Source: Escherichia coli DSM 30083 = JCM 1649 = ATCC 11775
GTDB lineage: Bacteria > Pseudomonadota > Gammaproteobacteria > Enterobacterales > Enterobacteriaceae
DNA: 64,000 bases
Direction of reading: 5' to 3'
Assembly: GCF_003697165.2 (NCBI RefSeq)
Contig: NZ_CP033091.2
Coordinates: forward strand, 62,001-126,000
The notes beneath the pieces were generated by a model, which saw only the letters and a program-made list of their open reading frames with translations, did no database searches and was not told the origin of the DNA. Of this stretch, positions 37,520-45,819 are shown one piece after another (the first letter of the stretch is position 1; every line of letters starts with the position of its first letter). A program made the translations under genes and the position numbers.

Positions 37520-38710
37520 GTATCCTTATATCTTGAAGATGGCATAAACTGAATCTGTAGGTCTGGCAAAGCTCATGCAGCACGTGCGAACCCGAGGGTA
37601 TTAAGCCCGCATGCAAGCGTCCCGCGCATGAGCTGAGTCACTCATCACAAATCCGTACAGTTGATTGAAACCAAATTCGTATCGTAAGGAAGGGTCATAT
37701 GAGTCAACCAAATCTGCAATGCATGGGTATTGATGTTGCCAAACTATCGCTGGACATCGCCACCACCGACACGATTGAGCCATTCACTGTGGGTAACGAT
37801 GAGGATGGTTTCGCTGTTATCACAGATAAACTGAAGCACACCAAAATTAACCTGATTCTCATGGAAGCTACCGGTGGCCTTGAAGCAGCCATTGCCTGTA
37901 AGCTTCAGTCAGAAGGATACGATGTGGTTGTGATCAACCCACGACAGGCTAGGGATTTTGCCCGTTCAATGGGATATCTGGCTAAAACAGATAAACTTGA
38001 CGCCGCCATGCTAGCACAACTGGCCCTGGTCATTGATCGCCATCCGGACCGCAGTCGTTATATACGGCATCTGCCAGATGAGGCACGAGCAGTACTTGCC
38101 GCAATGGTCGTCCGTCGTCGTCAGTTGAACCATATGCTGGTCGCTGAGCGTAATCGTCTCTATCCTTCTCATCCCCAAAGCAGGAAGAGTATCGATAACA
38201 TTATTGATGCGCTTCAAAACGAGCTCGACCGGATCAATGAGCAAATGAAACAACACATGACAGCATTCTTCCAGGAGCAGGCCAGACTGATAGGCAGCGT
38301 GAAAGGCGTCGGCGATATCACCGTCGCGTCGCTGATTGCCGAACTACCGGAACAGGGGAAACTCAATCGACGGGAGATTAGTGCTCTAACTGGCGTCGCT
38401 CCTCTAAACAGAGACTCCGGGAAAATGCGAGGGAAACGGACCACGTTTGGTGGCAGAGCCGGAGTGAGAGCAACGTTGAACATGGCAGCTCTGGTGGCTA
38501 CGCAGTTTAATCCTGCCATAAAGCTGTTCTACCAGCGTTTGCTTGCCGCCGGAAAACCCAAAAAACTTGCTCTGGTCGCCTGCATGCGCAAACTCATCAC
38601 CATTCTGAATACCATGCTCAGAAAAGGGGAAGAGTGGAACGCCTCATTTCAATCACAGGTAATCTCATGACTGCCGGTCATTTTACATAATGACAGAAAG
38701 AACAACTTAT
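37520..38710 (+). mobile_element. IS110-family insertion sequence (limits approximate)
   Basis: A complete IS110-type transposase gene lies between the end of the F leading region and unrelated DNA. IS110 elements lack clear terminal inverted repeats, so I place the ends only by where flanking plasmid sequence seems to stop. The ~170 bp before the start codon may include the element's 5' non-coding part, which in this family can carry a guide RNA. Confidence 0.6.
37699..38670 (+). CDS. IS110-family transposase (DEDD recombinase)
   Basis: The protein has 323 residues. The N-terminal DEDD/RuvC-like domain shows MGIDVAKLSLDIA (first Asp), LILMEATGG (Glu) and TDKLDAAMLAQ (Asp). The C-terminal Transposase_20 domain has GVGDITVASLIAELPE and the ALTGVAPLNRDSG region with a serine near 250. 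GGAAGGGTC precedes the ATG. It looks intact. Confidence 0.93.
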   Translation: MSQPNLQCMGIDVAKLSLDIATTDTIEPFTVGNDEDGFAVITDKLKHTKINLILMEATGGLEAAIACKLQSEGYDVVVINPRQARDFARSMGYLAKTDKLDAAMLAQLALVIDRHPDRSRYIRHLPDEARAVLAAMVVRRRQLNHMLVAERNRLYPSHPQSRKSIDNIIDALQNELDRINEQMKQHMTAFFQEQARLIGSVKGVGDITVASLIAELPEQGKLNRREISALTGVAPLNRDSGKMRGKRTTFGGRAGVRATLNMAALVATQFNPAIKLFYQRLLAAGKPKKLALVACMRKLITILNTMLRKGEEWNASFQSQVIS

Positions 38711-38930
38711 CCCGCAGGCCTGTTGTGATCCGCCCTCCCACGGACAAAGCATCCGCGATGTCAGTGGGGCCGCTGCTCATAGCTGCTGATAGTGCAGCTT
38801 TCGGCTGTTTTTGTACCAAATACGGAGAATTGCAAGATAGCGGGCAATAGCCACTTTTTTAACAGGATGTAAAGATGCTAGTTACAATATAAAGAAATCT
38901 ATCAAGCCGCTAGTCAAGCGGCTTTGGTCG

Positions 38931-39143
38931 TTACTTGCCGCAGAGTGGACACCCACCTTGCATAGGGGCAAAGTTAATTGACTGCGATTTACGGATGCTT
39001 TCATTGACGGCAAAGCTCTCCATGCCCTCTTGCAGAGGTACTCTTCGGTTATCCTTATAAAAATGACTAAGAACCCGTAGGAACTCCTTTCGATCTTCTT
39101 CAGAAGCCTCGAAGTAAGCGTTAAGAATTTTTGCACTACTCAT
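38931..39143 (-). CDS. Small CxxC-ended protein, second gene of a two-gene operon
   Basis: The 70-residue product (MSSAKILNAYFEASEEDRKEFLRVL) ends in GGCPLCGK, a single zinc-knuckle-like CxxC. AAGGAG precedes the ATG by five bases. It begins 12 bases after the stop of the membrane protein gene, so the two are co-transcribed. I do not recognise the family. The ~220 bp between it and the IS110 element hold no gene I can support. Confidence 0.75.
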   Translation of the reverse strand: MSSAKILNAYFEASEEDRKEFLRVLSHFYKDNRRVPLQEGMESFAVNESIRKSQSINFAPMQGGCPLCGK

Positions 39144-39155
39144 ATGTTCTCCTTG

Positions 39156-39731
39156 TTAAAATTTCCCACAACCATCACAAACACATTTTCCCGGTTTCAA
39201 AGTTAGGGGAACGACATTACAAATATGGCATTTTTTTTTGAAGTAGAAACAGGACATACGGTTTGCATAACGAAGTTCTTTATCACTCACACACAAAGTT
39301 AAGTCTTCCTGCTCCCTTCGCTCAAATTTTTCCGTCAAATCGTCTATCAAAATTTCCAATTTGGCTTCGTCAAGCTTACCTATTTTCTTGCGAACACTAC
39401 CAGCTAGGTTATAAATGGCTGTATTTTCCTTAACGGAAGCCATGCAATCACTATATGAGCGATCCCATCCGGAAACCAAAGACCACAGCGAGAACCCCAA
39501 TTGCATGATACTTGCCACACCGGCAATTGTGATGCAAAGCGGCAGAAATGGAGCTTCAAGTCCGAATGATAAAACTGCACAACCTATCATCAGTGGAACA
39601 AAGACCCCAAGGAAGGTGACAACCTTACGCTTCCAGTCTAAGGATCTCATACGCCTATCAAAAATTCGAGACGTACCATATGAAATAAATTCTATGTGTG
39701 CCACTTCAGCACGAGTTTTCTCTTCATCCAT
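39156..39731 (-). CDS. Two-TM protein with cysteine-rich C terminus (SLATT-like), unknown function
   Basis: The protein has 191 residues from ATG 39731. Two membrane segments (about 37-58 and 62-87) are followed by a cytosolic helical domain and a C-terminal cluster C-x2-C-x11-C-x-C-x2-C (KKCHICN...KCVCDGCGKF). The layout resembles SLATT-type two-TM effectors and the mobilome-associated CxxC membrane proteins found near defence genes; that link is inference from layout only. It heads a two-gene operon on the minus strand next to sopC. Confidence 0.75.
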   Translation of the reverse strand: MDEEKTRAEVAHIEFISYGTSRIFDRRMRSLDWKRKVVTFLGVFVPLMIGCAVLSFGLEAPFLPLCITIAGVASIMQLGFSLWSLVSGWDRSYSDCMASVKENTAIYNLAGSVRKKIGKLDEAKLEILIDDLTEKFERREQEDLTLCVSDKELRYANRMSCFYFKKKCHICNVVPLTLKPGKCVCDGCGKF

Positions 39732-40143
39732 AATCAATAAAACTTGTTATCCGGTGTTTTAATCTTTAATAAGACTGACCCTGCTCATATTATTTAGAAT
39801 CATTTAAAATGTCGATGCCCGACACGAGAGATATCTCGCTCAAAACAGCCTGTCAGCGTAGTATCGAAGCGAGTCAGTTTTTTGCTTGAGATGGGCGATT
39901 CCATAATATTATCCCGTACTTTTTTCAGATAACCGCCTCCCATTAAGACAGTTGCTTGCATCAACGCCAGCCCGGCTAAGATGGAGGCACGGCACAGCCC
40001 GCACACGACTCGACGTCCACATAACTGAACCCCCACAAGGCCATGCTCCGCATGGCCGGGTAAAGCGGAGCCGGCGGCGACTTCCTTTGTGCTCTGTCCG
40101 GGGACCGGCAGGAAAAAGGCGGGGATTTTCCCCGCCATCGTCA

Positions 40144-40367
40144 TCATTTCCGGATTTTTGCCAGGGCATCCGCCATGCTGCGGATTTCATCCCGTGCCTC
40201 CAAGAAAACTCCCGCAGAATATAGCGGTCAAACAAGCGGCGGGGCGGTTCACCCGGTATACGCAGCACATCACAGACCAAGCCACTGGCCAAGATATGTT
40301 CCACACACTCACTGGCAGGCATTAATGGAATCGTAGTCTCACGCTGATAATCAGATCGACAATACAA
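40144..40367 (-). pseudogene. Frameshifted remnant of an unidentified protein beside sopC
   Basis: One frame reads MPASECVEHILASGLV...RRLFDRYILREF and is then lost. A neighbouring frame continues EARDEIRSMADALAKIRK and stops at 40144. Loss of one T in a run at about 40205-40208 joins them as REFFLEARDE. The N-terminal end runs into the first sopC repeat, so the 5' part is also missing. I do not recognise the family. The 400 bp to the left, up to the two-gene operon, hold nothing supportable. Confidence 0.6.
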
Positions 40368-40866
40368 GTGAGACCGTGGTCCCAGACTGATTAGCAGACC
40401 AACAATACGAGTGGGACCGCGGTCCCAGACTGATTATCAGACTAACAATATGAGTGGGACCGTGGTCCCAGACCGATAATCAGACCAACAATATGAGTGG
40501 GACCGTGGTCCCAGACTGATTAGCAGACCGACAATATGAGTGGGACCGTGGTCCCAGACTGATTAGCAGACCGACAATATGAGTGGGACCGTGGTCCCAG
40601 ACTGATTAGCAGACCGACAATATGAGTGGGACCGTGGTCCCAGACTGATTAGCAGACCAACAATACGAGTGGGACCGCGGTCCCAGACTGATTAGCAGAC
40701 TAACAATATGAGTGGGCCCGTGGTCCCAGACCGATAATCAGACCGACAATATGAGTGGGACCGTGGTCCCAGACTGATTATCAGACCGACAATATGAGTG
40801 GGACCGTGGTCCCAGACTGATTATCAGACCGACAATACAACTGGGACCGTGGTCCCAGATATAATA
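40343..40866. repeat. sopC: sopC centromere: 12 tandem 43-bp repeats
   Basis: I count twelve units, each with the inverted repeat TGGGACCGTGGTCCCA or a close variant. The first (TGAGACC) and ninth (TGGGCCC) have a changed left arm, and the second and eighth have CGCGGTCCC. F sopC also has 12 x 43 bp. SopB binds the inverted repeats to form the partition complex. This is the centromere, not a CRISPR array. Confidence 0.98.
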
Positions 40867-40949
40867 TTCAGGCCAGTTAGTTATGTTTTCTAGCCTGTGC
40901 TAAAGGAAATTAAGTAAAGACAGATAAATGTAGACTAAAACGTGCCGCA

Positions 40950-41921
40950 TCAAAGTGCCGCTTTTTCAAGTTCCTTAAGAATGGCTTCAATTCTCTCTAT
41001 ACACTCAGTTGGAATACGAGATCTATCTAGGTTTAACACCATTTTATCGCCCTTGTACAACACTGTCGCTCCAGGAGCAAACTGATGTCGTGAGCTTAAG
41101 CTAGTTCTTGAGGCAGATGACGTTTTAAGCACAGACGTTAAAAGAGTGATGACTTCTTCAGCTTCAAATATCACTCCTGCTTTTTTCTGCTCGTGAAGGT
41201 TAGATGCCTGCTGCTTAAGTAATTCTTCTTTATCTGTAAAAGCTCTTTGAAGTGCATCACCTGACCGGGCAGATAGTTCACCGGGATGAGAAAAAAGAGC
41301 AACAACTGATTTAGGCAGTTTAGCTGTGTTGATACAGCGGGTAATAATCTTACGTGAAATATTTTCTGCATCAGCCAGCGCAGAAATATTTCCAGCAAAT
41401 TCATTCTGCAATCGGCTTGCATAACGCTGACCACGTTCATAAGCACTTGTTGGCCTATAATCGTTACCCAATCTGGACAATGCAGCCATCTGCTCATCAT
41501 CCAGCTCACCAACCAGAACTCGATAATCACTTTCTGTAAGTGCAGCAGCTTTACGACGGCGGCTCCCATCGGCAATTTCTATGACCCCAGACACTCTTCG
41601 ACCGAATGCTGGTGTCTGCTGACCTGTCAGTAGAAAAGAAGGGATAAGATCATCCAGGGCGTCTTCGGTAAGCAGTTCCTGGTCACGTTCATTACCTGAC
41701 CATACCCGAGAGGTCTTCTCAACACTATCTCCCCGGAGCACCTCAAGGGTAAATTTCACGTCCCTACCACATACAGGCAAAGTAATAGCATTGCCACGAG
41801 CCATAGCTCCTACGCGCGCAATTAACGAATCCACCATCGGTGCAGCTGGTGCCGATGACGGAGTATCTTCAAGCGGTTGAGTCTTAATCGTATGTTTTGG
41901 AATGACAGGCGCACGCTTCAT
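40950..41921 (-). CDS. sopB: SopB, centromere-binding partition protein
   Basis: SopB has 323 residues, the F length. It has an N-terminal SopA-interaction region, the ParB box, a helix-turn-helix (about 175-200, ALADAENISRKIITRCI) and a C-terminal dimer domain. It binds sopC and spreads. Its start touches the sopA stop (41921), so it is coupled to sopA. Confidence 0.98.
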   Translation of the reverse strand: MKRAPVIPKHTIKTQPLEDTPSSAPAAPMVDSLIARVGAMARGNAITLPVCGRDVKFTLEVLRGDSVEKTSRVWSGNERDQELLTEDALDDLIPSFLLTGQQTPAFGRRVSGVIEIADGSRRRKAAALTESDYRVLVGELDDEQMAALSRLGNDYRPTSAYERGQRYASRLQNEFAGNISALADAENISRKIITRCINTAKLPKSVVALFSHPGELSARSGDALQRAFTDKEELLKQQASNLHEQKKAGVIFEAEEVITLLTSVLKTSSASRTSLSSRHQFAPGATVLYKGDKMVLNLDRSRIPTECIERIEAILKELEKAAL

Positions 41922-43087
41922 TATCTAATCTCCCAGCGTGGTTTAATCAAACGATCGAAAATTTCATTGCAGACAGGTTCCCAAATAGAAAGGGCATTTC
42001 TCCAGGCACCTGTTGAAGAGCGTTGATCAATAGCCTGTTCAAAAACAGTTCTCATCCGGATCTGACCTTTACCAACTTCATCCGTTTCACGCACAACATT
42101 TTTTAGGACCATGCTTCCCCAGGCGTCCCGAATTTGCTCCTCCATCCACGGGGACTGAGAACCATTACTATTACTGTATTTGGTAAGCAAAATACGTACA
42201 TCAGGCTCGAATCCTTTAAGATCTACGTTTTTGAGCAGATCACGAAGCATATCGAAAAACTGCAGAGCGGAAGTGTAGTCGAACAACTCAGCAGGCGTGG
42301 GGACAATCAACACATCAGCAGCACATACAACATTAATCGTGCCGATACCTAGGTTAGGCGCGCTGTCAATGACAATGACATCATAGTCATGAGCGACGGT
42401 TTCAATGGCCAGTCGGAGCATCAGGTGTGGATCGGTGGGCAATTTACCTTCATCAAATTTGCCCATTAGCTCAGTTTCAATGCGGTGCAGAGCCAAACAG
42501 GAAGGAATAATGTCAAGCCCAGGCCAGCAAGTAGGCTTTATTGCATAAGTGACATCGTCCTTTTCCCCAAGATAGAAGGGAAGGAGAGTATCCTCTGCAT
42601 GAATATGAAGATCTGGCACCCAGCCGTGATACATCGATGCTGTTCCCTGGGGGTCGTTACCTTCCACGAGCAGAACACGTAATCCCTTCAGAGCCAGATC
42701 CTGAGCAAGATGAACAGAAACAGAGGTTTTGTAAACGCCCCCTTTATGAGCAGCAACTCCAATCACCGGCGGAAATACGTCTTCAGCACGTCGTAGTCTC
42801 GTACCAAACACGTCACGCATATGATTAATTTGTTCAATTGTATAACCAACACGTTGCTCAACCCGTCCTCGTATTTCCATATCCGGGTGCGGTAGCCGGC
42901 CTGCTTTCTCGGCATCCCTGATAGCCTGAGAAGATACTCCAACTAAATCCGCTGCTTCACCTATTCTCCAGCGTCGGGTGATTTTCCTCGCTTCCGGGCT
43001 GTCATCATTAAACTGTGCAATGGCGATAGCCTTCGTCATTTCATGACCAGCGTTTATGCACTGGTTAAGTGTTTCCATGAGTCTCAT
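41921..43087 (-). CDS. sopA: SopA, ParA-type partition ATPase
   Basis: SopA has 388 residues from ATG 43087; an in-frame ATG nine bases earlier is too close to the AAGGA site. An N-terminal winged helix-turn-helix (ADLVGVSSQAIRDAEKAGR) precedes the deviant Walker A motif KGGVYKTS. SopA positions the plasmid and represses its own operon. In F, repE/oriS lie upstream; here IS1 lies about 285 bp upstream instead and no RepFIA initiator is present. Confidence 0.98.
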   Translation of the reverse strand: MRLMETLNQCINAGHEMTKAIAIAQFNDDSPEARKITRRWRIGEAADLVGVSSQAIRDAEKAGRLPHPDMEIRGRVEQRVGYTIEQINHMRDVFGTRLRRAEDVFPPVIGVAAHKGGVYKTSVSVHLAQDLALKGLRVLLVEGNDPQGTASMYHGWVPDLHIHAEDTLLPFYLGEKDDVTYAIKPTCWPGLDIIPSCLALHRIETELMGKFDEGKLPTDPHLMLRLAIETVAHDYDVIVIDSAPNLGIGTINVVCAADVLIVPTPAELFDYTSALQFFDMLRDLLKNVDLKGFEPDVRILLTKYSNSNGSQSPWMEEQIRDAWGSMVLKNVVRETDEVGKGQIRMRTVFEQAIDQRSSTGAWRNALSIWEPVCNEIFDRLIKPRWEIR

Positions 43088-43107
43088 TCTGAACATCCTT
43101 TAATCAT

Positions 43108-43190
43108 TGCTTTGCATATTTTCATTTAATCTTGCATTTTATTGCAAAGCAACAACAAAATTGCAAAGTAGTCAAAAAACCGCAAAGTTG
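43108..43190 (-). promoter_or_regulatory. sopAB promoter-operator with CTTTGC repeats
   Basis: Four CTTTGC/GCAAAG motifs lie just upstream of sopA (near 43111, 43144, 43164 and 43182), in an A/T-rich stretch. In F, SopA with SopB binds such CTTTGC repeats to autoregulate the operon. Confidence 0.8.
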
Positions 43191-43386
43191 TTTAAAATGA
43201 GAGCAACACATCAAAAAAGGAAACAGGAAGAGCACATACCTCAGTCAATAATTATCACTAGTACTCGTAGCCGTCGTGTAACCGAGCGTAGCGAGCTAAC
43301 TGGCGAGGACGCGCGCTAACTGTTCACACTCAGTATCCCTAGCACCAAAATAACTATCTGATGGTCAAGGCGGTAATGACTCCAAC

Positions 43387-43890
43387 TTATTGATAGTGTT
43401 TTATGTTCAGATAATGCCCGATGACTTTGTCATGCAGCTCCACCGATTTTGAAAACGACAGCGACTTCCGTCCCAGCCGTGCCAGGTGCTGCCTCAGATT
43501 CAGGTTATGCCGCTCAATTCGCTGCGTATATCGCTTGCTGATTACGTGCAGCTTTCCCTTCAGGCGGGATTCATACAGCGGCCAGCCATCCGTCATCCAT
43601 ATCACCACGTCAAAGGGTGACAGCAGGCTCATAAGACGCCCCAGCGTCGCCATAGTGCGTTCACCGAATACGTGCGCAACAACCGTCTTCCGGAGACTGT
43701 CATACGCGTAAAACAGCCAGCGCTGGCGCGATTTAGCCCCGACATAGCCCCACTGTTCGTCCATTTCAGCGCAGACAATCACATCACTGCCCGGCTGTAT
43801 GCGCGAGGTTACCGACTGCGGCCTGAGTTTTTTAAGTGACGTAAAATCGTGTTGAGGCCAACGCCCATAATGCGGGCAGTTGCCCGGCAT
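43387..43890 (-). CDS. insB: IS1 InsB frame (catalytic part of InsAB' transposase)
   Basis: The 167-residue frame contains the IS1 DDE catalytic region ([22 protein letters not shown]). It is expressed as InsAB' by a -1 frameshift from insA. It appears intact. Confidence 0.95.
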   Translation of the reverse strand: MPGNCPHYGRWPQHDFTSLKKLRPQSVTSRIQPGSDVIVCAEMDEQWGYVGAKSRQRWLFYAYDSLRKTVVAHVFGERTMATLGRLMSLLSPFDVVIWMTDGWPLYESRLKGKLHVISKRYTQRIERHNLNLRQHLARLGRKSLSFSKSVELHDKVIGHYLNIKHYQ

Positions 43891-44084
43891 CCAACGCCAT
43901 TCATGGCCATATCAATGATTTTCTGGTGCGTACCGGGTTGAGAAGCGGTGTAAGTGAACTGCAGTTGCCATGTTTTACGGCAGTGAGAGCAGAGATAGCG
44001 CTGATGTCCGGTGGTGCTTTTGTCGTTACGCACCACCCCGTCAGTAGCTGAACAGGAGGGACAGCTGATAGAAACAGAAGCCAC
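43809..44084 (-). CDS. insA: IS1 InsA (zinc-finger repressor and N-terminal part of transposase)
   Basis: InsA has 91 residues with CPSC...CSHC zinc-finger cysteines and a helix-turn-helix ([19 protein letters not shown]). It binds the IS1 ends and represses the element. It differs from the second copy at two residues (NDKSTTG versus NGKSTAG). Confidence 0.95.
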   Translation of the reverse strand: MASVSISCPSCSATDGVVRNDKSTTGHQRYLCSHCRKTWQLQFTYTASQPGTHQKIIDMAMNGVGCRATARIMGVGLNTILRHLKNSGRSR

Positions 44085-44309
44085 TGGAGCACCTCAAAAA
44101 CACCATCATACACTAAATCAGTAAGTTGGCAGCATCACCATCAGAAGCTTTTTGAAAATTAACTCAAGAAATACTATGGAGGATCATGGAGGGGGCAGGA
44201 ATACTTTACATGGCGTTATTACAGAGTTAACAACTGCCCCTTTGAAAATTACATATGCTGGCTGGGAGCTATTTGGAACTTCCTGTCCTGAGTTACGTTT
44301 CCGCTGTCA

Positions 44310-44405
44310 TCAAACGATGAACTGGCGAATCAGTTCCAGAACTGCAATCCGCGCGTTTGCAACGGCGACCACATCCCTGAGAATGATGATTAACAGGTTA
44401 ATCAT
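44310..44405 (-). pseudogene. Decayed second copy of the DinQ-like toxin gene
   Basis: A 31-codon frame is about 80% identical to the toxin at 45228-45323 but carries Asp at residue 11 and Arg at residue 19, where the intact copy has Ala and Leu. Two charges inside the membrane helix should stop insertion. Its leader lacks the antitoxin-pairing element, and the downstream hairpin is half missing. I call it an inactive remnant. The 900 bp to its right, to the intact copy, hold no supported gene. Confidence 0.7.
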
Positions 44406-44544
44406 TCGTTTCTCTTAGCCCAACCTCACTGAACTGACCCCCATAAAGTTGGGCTTTTCTGTGCCTGTTGTTCACCAGTTTCCCAGACACGTCGCCTGGT
44501 GACGTGAGAACCTGGTTCAAATTTACTGTTCTGGCCATATGCAT

Positions 44545-44715
44545 TCAGGAAACTGGCTATCAGCTCCGATGCTGTCGCCGATATTGTCATTCACTGATAT
44601 TTTTCAGTAGGTTACAGGAAATGACACATTCAAAAAATAGTCATTTGTTGATGGATACAGTATCGACGGTACGCTACGTGAAATCTGGAAAATTTTGGCG
44701 GGTAAGTGACTCAAT
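44545..44715. repeat. Diverged repeat, copy 1 (partner at 45820-45965)
   Basis: Segments such as ATTTTTCAGTAGGTT, then TGATGGATACAGTATCGACG and GCTACGTGAAATCTGG, recur in diverged form at 45850-45960 (ATTTTTCAGTAAGTT, TGATGGATGCAGTAGCGGCG, GCTACGTGAATTCTGAG) in the same order. Each copy lies to the right of one toxin copy, suggesting duplication of a unit that included the toxin. No coding frame is conserved. Confidence 0.6.
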
Positions 44716-45176
44716 TTTTAAATCTCCGCTCCTGTTTTTTGGGATGTGTCAGCAATTATGACCTGAAGAAGAGGTGCGTCCGACAACAAAAATTCCGATC
44801 ACCAAAAAAATTTTGGACATTTTTTCCGATAATGCATTTTTGTCCAGGGGGATATGAACGACAGGACAGGGCGAAAAGGAAGCGGTTATCCTGAATAACC
44901 CAGGATATGGGCACATATACTGGAACAGGGCACCGGATAAAGGAACAGAACGCGTGAATGTTGTAACTAATGAGGTATGGACAGAATAACCTGTATGTCC
45001 AGGTGATGCGGGAAATCTTATTCAAATTATCTGGTGCGGTCGCAGCTGATAAAGGCGTTGGCCAACGCGCTCAATACAAAGCTGGCGTTTAGATGATTTG
45101 TTATTTTACAGTGAGTTATGTCATTTCTGCCGAGGAGAATATTGGTGAGTTTTTTTGAAAAATATCACAGTACGTT

Positions 45177-45207
45177 AAAGGGCAGGAAGCGGTTCACTTC
45201 CTGTCCT
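45177..45207 (-). terminator. Probable terminator of the DinQ-like toxin transcript
   Basis: In minus-strand sense GGACAGGAAG pairs with CTTCCTGCCC, followed by TTTAA, about 20 bases after the toxin stop codon. It would end a transcript of roughly 350 nt started near 45533. Confidence 0.6.
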
Positions 45208-45227
45208 TAGTTACGTTTCCGCTGTCA

Positions 45228-45323
45228 TCAGTCGATGAACTGGCGAATCAGTTCCAGAATTGCAATCAGCGCGTTTGCAACGGCGACCACAGCCCTGAGA
45301 ACGATGATTAACAGATTAATCAT
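45228..45323 (-). CDS. DinQ/TisB-like small membrane toxin (type I)
   Basis: The 31-residue frame starts MINLLIIVLRAVVA and ends LIAILELIRQFID: one amphipathic/hydrophobic helix with few charges. The C-terminal half closely resembles the ALIALLELIRFLL part of chromosomal DinQ. GGAGAAACGG precedes the ATG. The long leader (about 210 nt) contains a 33-nt element complementary to the divergent small RNA at 45635. The size, leader and divergent RNA match the tisB/istR and dinQ/agrB plan. I found no clear LexA site. The function is inferred from family. Confidence 0.8.
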   Translation of the reverse strand: MINLLIIVLRAVVAVANALIAILELIRQFID

Positions 45324-45399
45324 CCGTTTCTCCAGTAAAACTGGAGGAAATCACCGTTGCTTGCTCTTACACTGCCTGTCACAACGGTTCTCTCGCATT

Positions 45400-45432
45400 G
45401 TTAGGTGCAGAGTGACTTCCTCCTGCCAGAGC
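45400..45432 (-). promoter_or_regulatory. Antitoxin-pairing element in the toxin mRNA leader
   Basis: The plus-strand bases here match the first 33 bases of the small RNA at 45635-45667 except at three positions. In RNA terms this gives 30 Watson-Crick pairs, two G-U pairs and one mismatch. It lies 77-109 nt upstream of the toxin start, where a ribosome standby site sits in tisB. Confidence 0.75.
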
Positions 45433-45539
45433 ACTAAACACAGCACCACCTGTTTGTTCAGCCAGGACTTTAAAATCGTTCATACCTGCATAAACGGGAA
45501 GGGCAGAGGAAGAAGCCACACCACACGGCTAACTTCATG

Positions 45540-45545
45540 ATTATA
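45540..45545 (-). promoter_or_regulatory. Probable -10 box of the toxin promoter
   Basis: TATAAT in minus sense, with a weak TGTATC/TTGTGT -35 region about 17-20 bases upstream. Start would be near 45533. It faces away from the small-RNA promoter at 45600. Confidence 0.5.
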
Positions 45546-45599
45546 AGGTATATAAAACCCACGATACACAACTAAATGTGGTGCCTTAACCACAGTTAG

Positions 45600-45628
45600 T
45601 TGCAATACTGCGGCTGAGTGCATAAAAT
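45600..45628 (+). promoter_or_regulatory. Sigma-70 promoter of the antitoxin-like small RNA
   Basis: TTGCAA and TAAAAT are separated by exactly 17 bases. The predicted start is at about 45635, the first base of the pairing region. Confidence 0.75.
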
Positions 45629-45634
45629 GTAAAC

Positions 45635-45722
45635 GTTAGGTGTAGAGTGACTTCCTCCGGTCAGAGCCACCAACTCAGAACCGGAACCGTATTAAAACCC
45701 GACCTCACCAGTCGGGTTTTTT
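45635..45722 (+). ncRNA. AgrB/IstR-like antitoxin small RNA
   Basis: A near-consensus promoter is followed by about 88 nt ending in a terminator hairpin CCCGAC-CTCACCA-GTCGGG with six T. The first 33 nt are complementary to the toxin leader. It is divergent from the toxin gene, as istR is to tisB and agrB to dinQ. No frame of note lies inside it. Confidence 0.75.
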
Positions 45723-45819
45723 ACGCCTCTCGTTGACTGCACTTCCTTTTTTTCTCCCTCATTTGAGGGGCTTTCTCTTTCAGTTTTTTTGTTGCGGTCG
45801 ATGCAGCCGGTTGCGCTGG

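Larger units (their letters stand above)
43372..44139 (-). mobile_element. IS1, left copy (768 bp)
   Basis: The element runs between terminal sequences GGTAATGACTCCAACTTATT and its IS1 partner ending ...GGCAGCATCACC, exactly 768 bp. It is in the same orientation as the second copy. The nine bases on each side (GGTCAAGGC and ATCAGAAGC) do not match, so no target duplication is seen; the flanks were probably rearranged. It removed or replaced the DNA upstream of sopA. Confidence 0.97.

Noticed and set aside
40343..40866. Regular 43-bp repeats that could suggest a CRISPR array
   Set aside because: The units are contiguous without unique spacers, carry the SopB-binding inverted repeat and adjoin sopB; this is the sopC centromere.
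43363..44148. Target-site duplication of the left IS1
   Set aside because: The 9-bp flanks differ (GGTCAAGGC and ATCAGAAGC), also when compared crosswise with those of the right copy.
45533..45600. LexA box controlling the DinQ-like toxin
   Set aside because: No CTG-N10-CAG pattern with an acceptable core lies around the toxin promoter, although dinQ and tisB are SOS genes.
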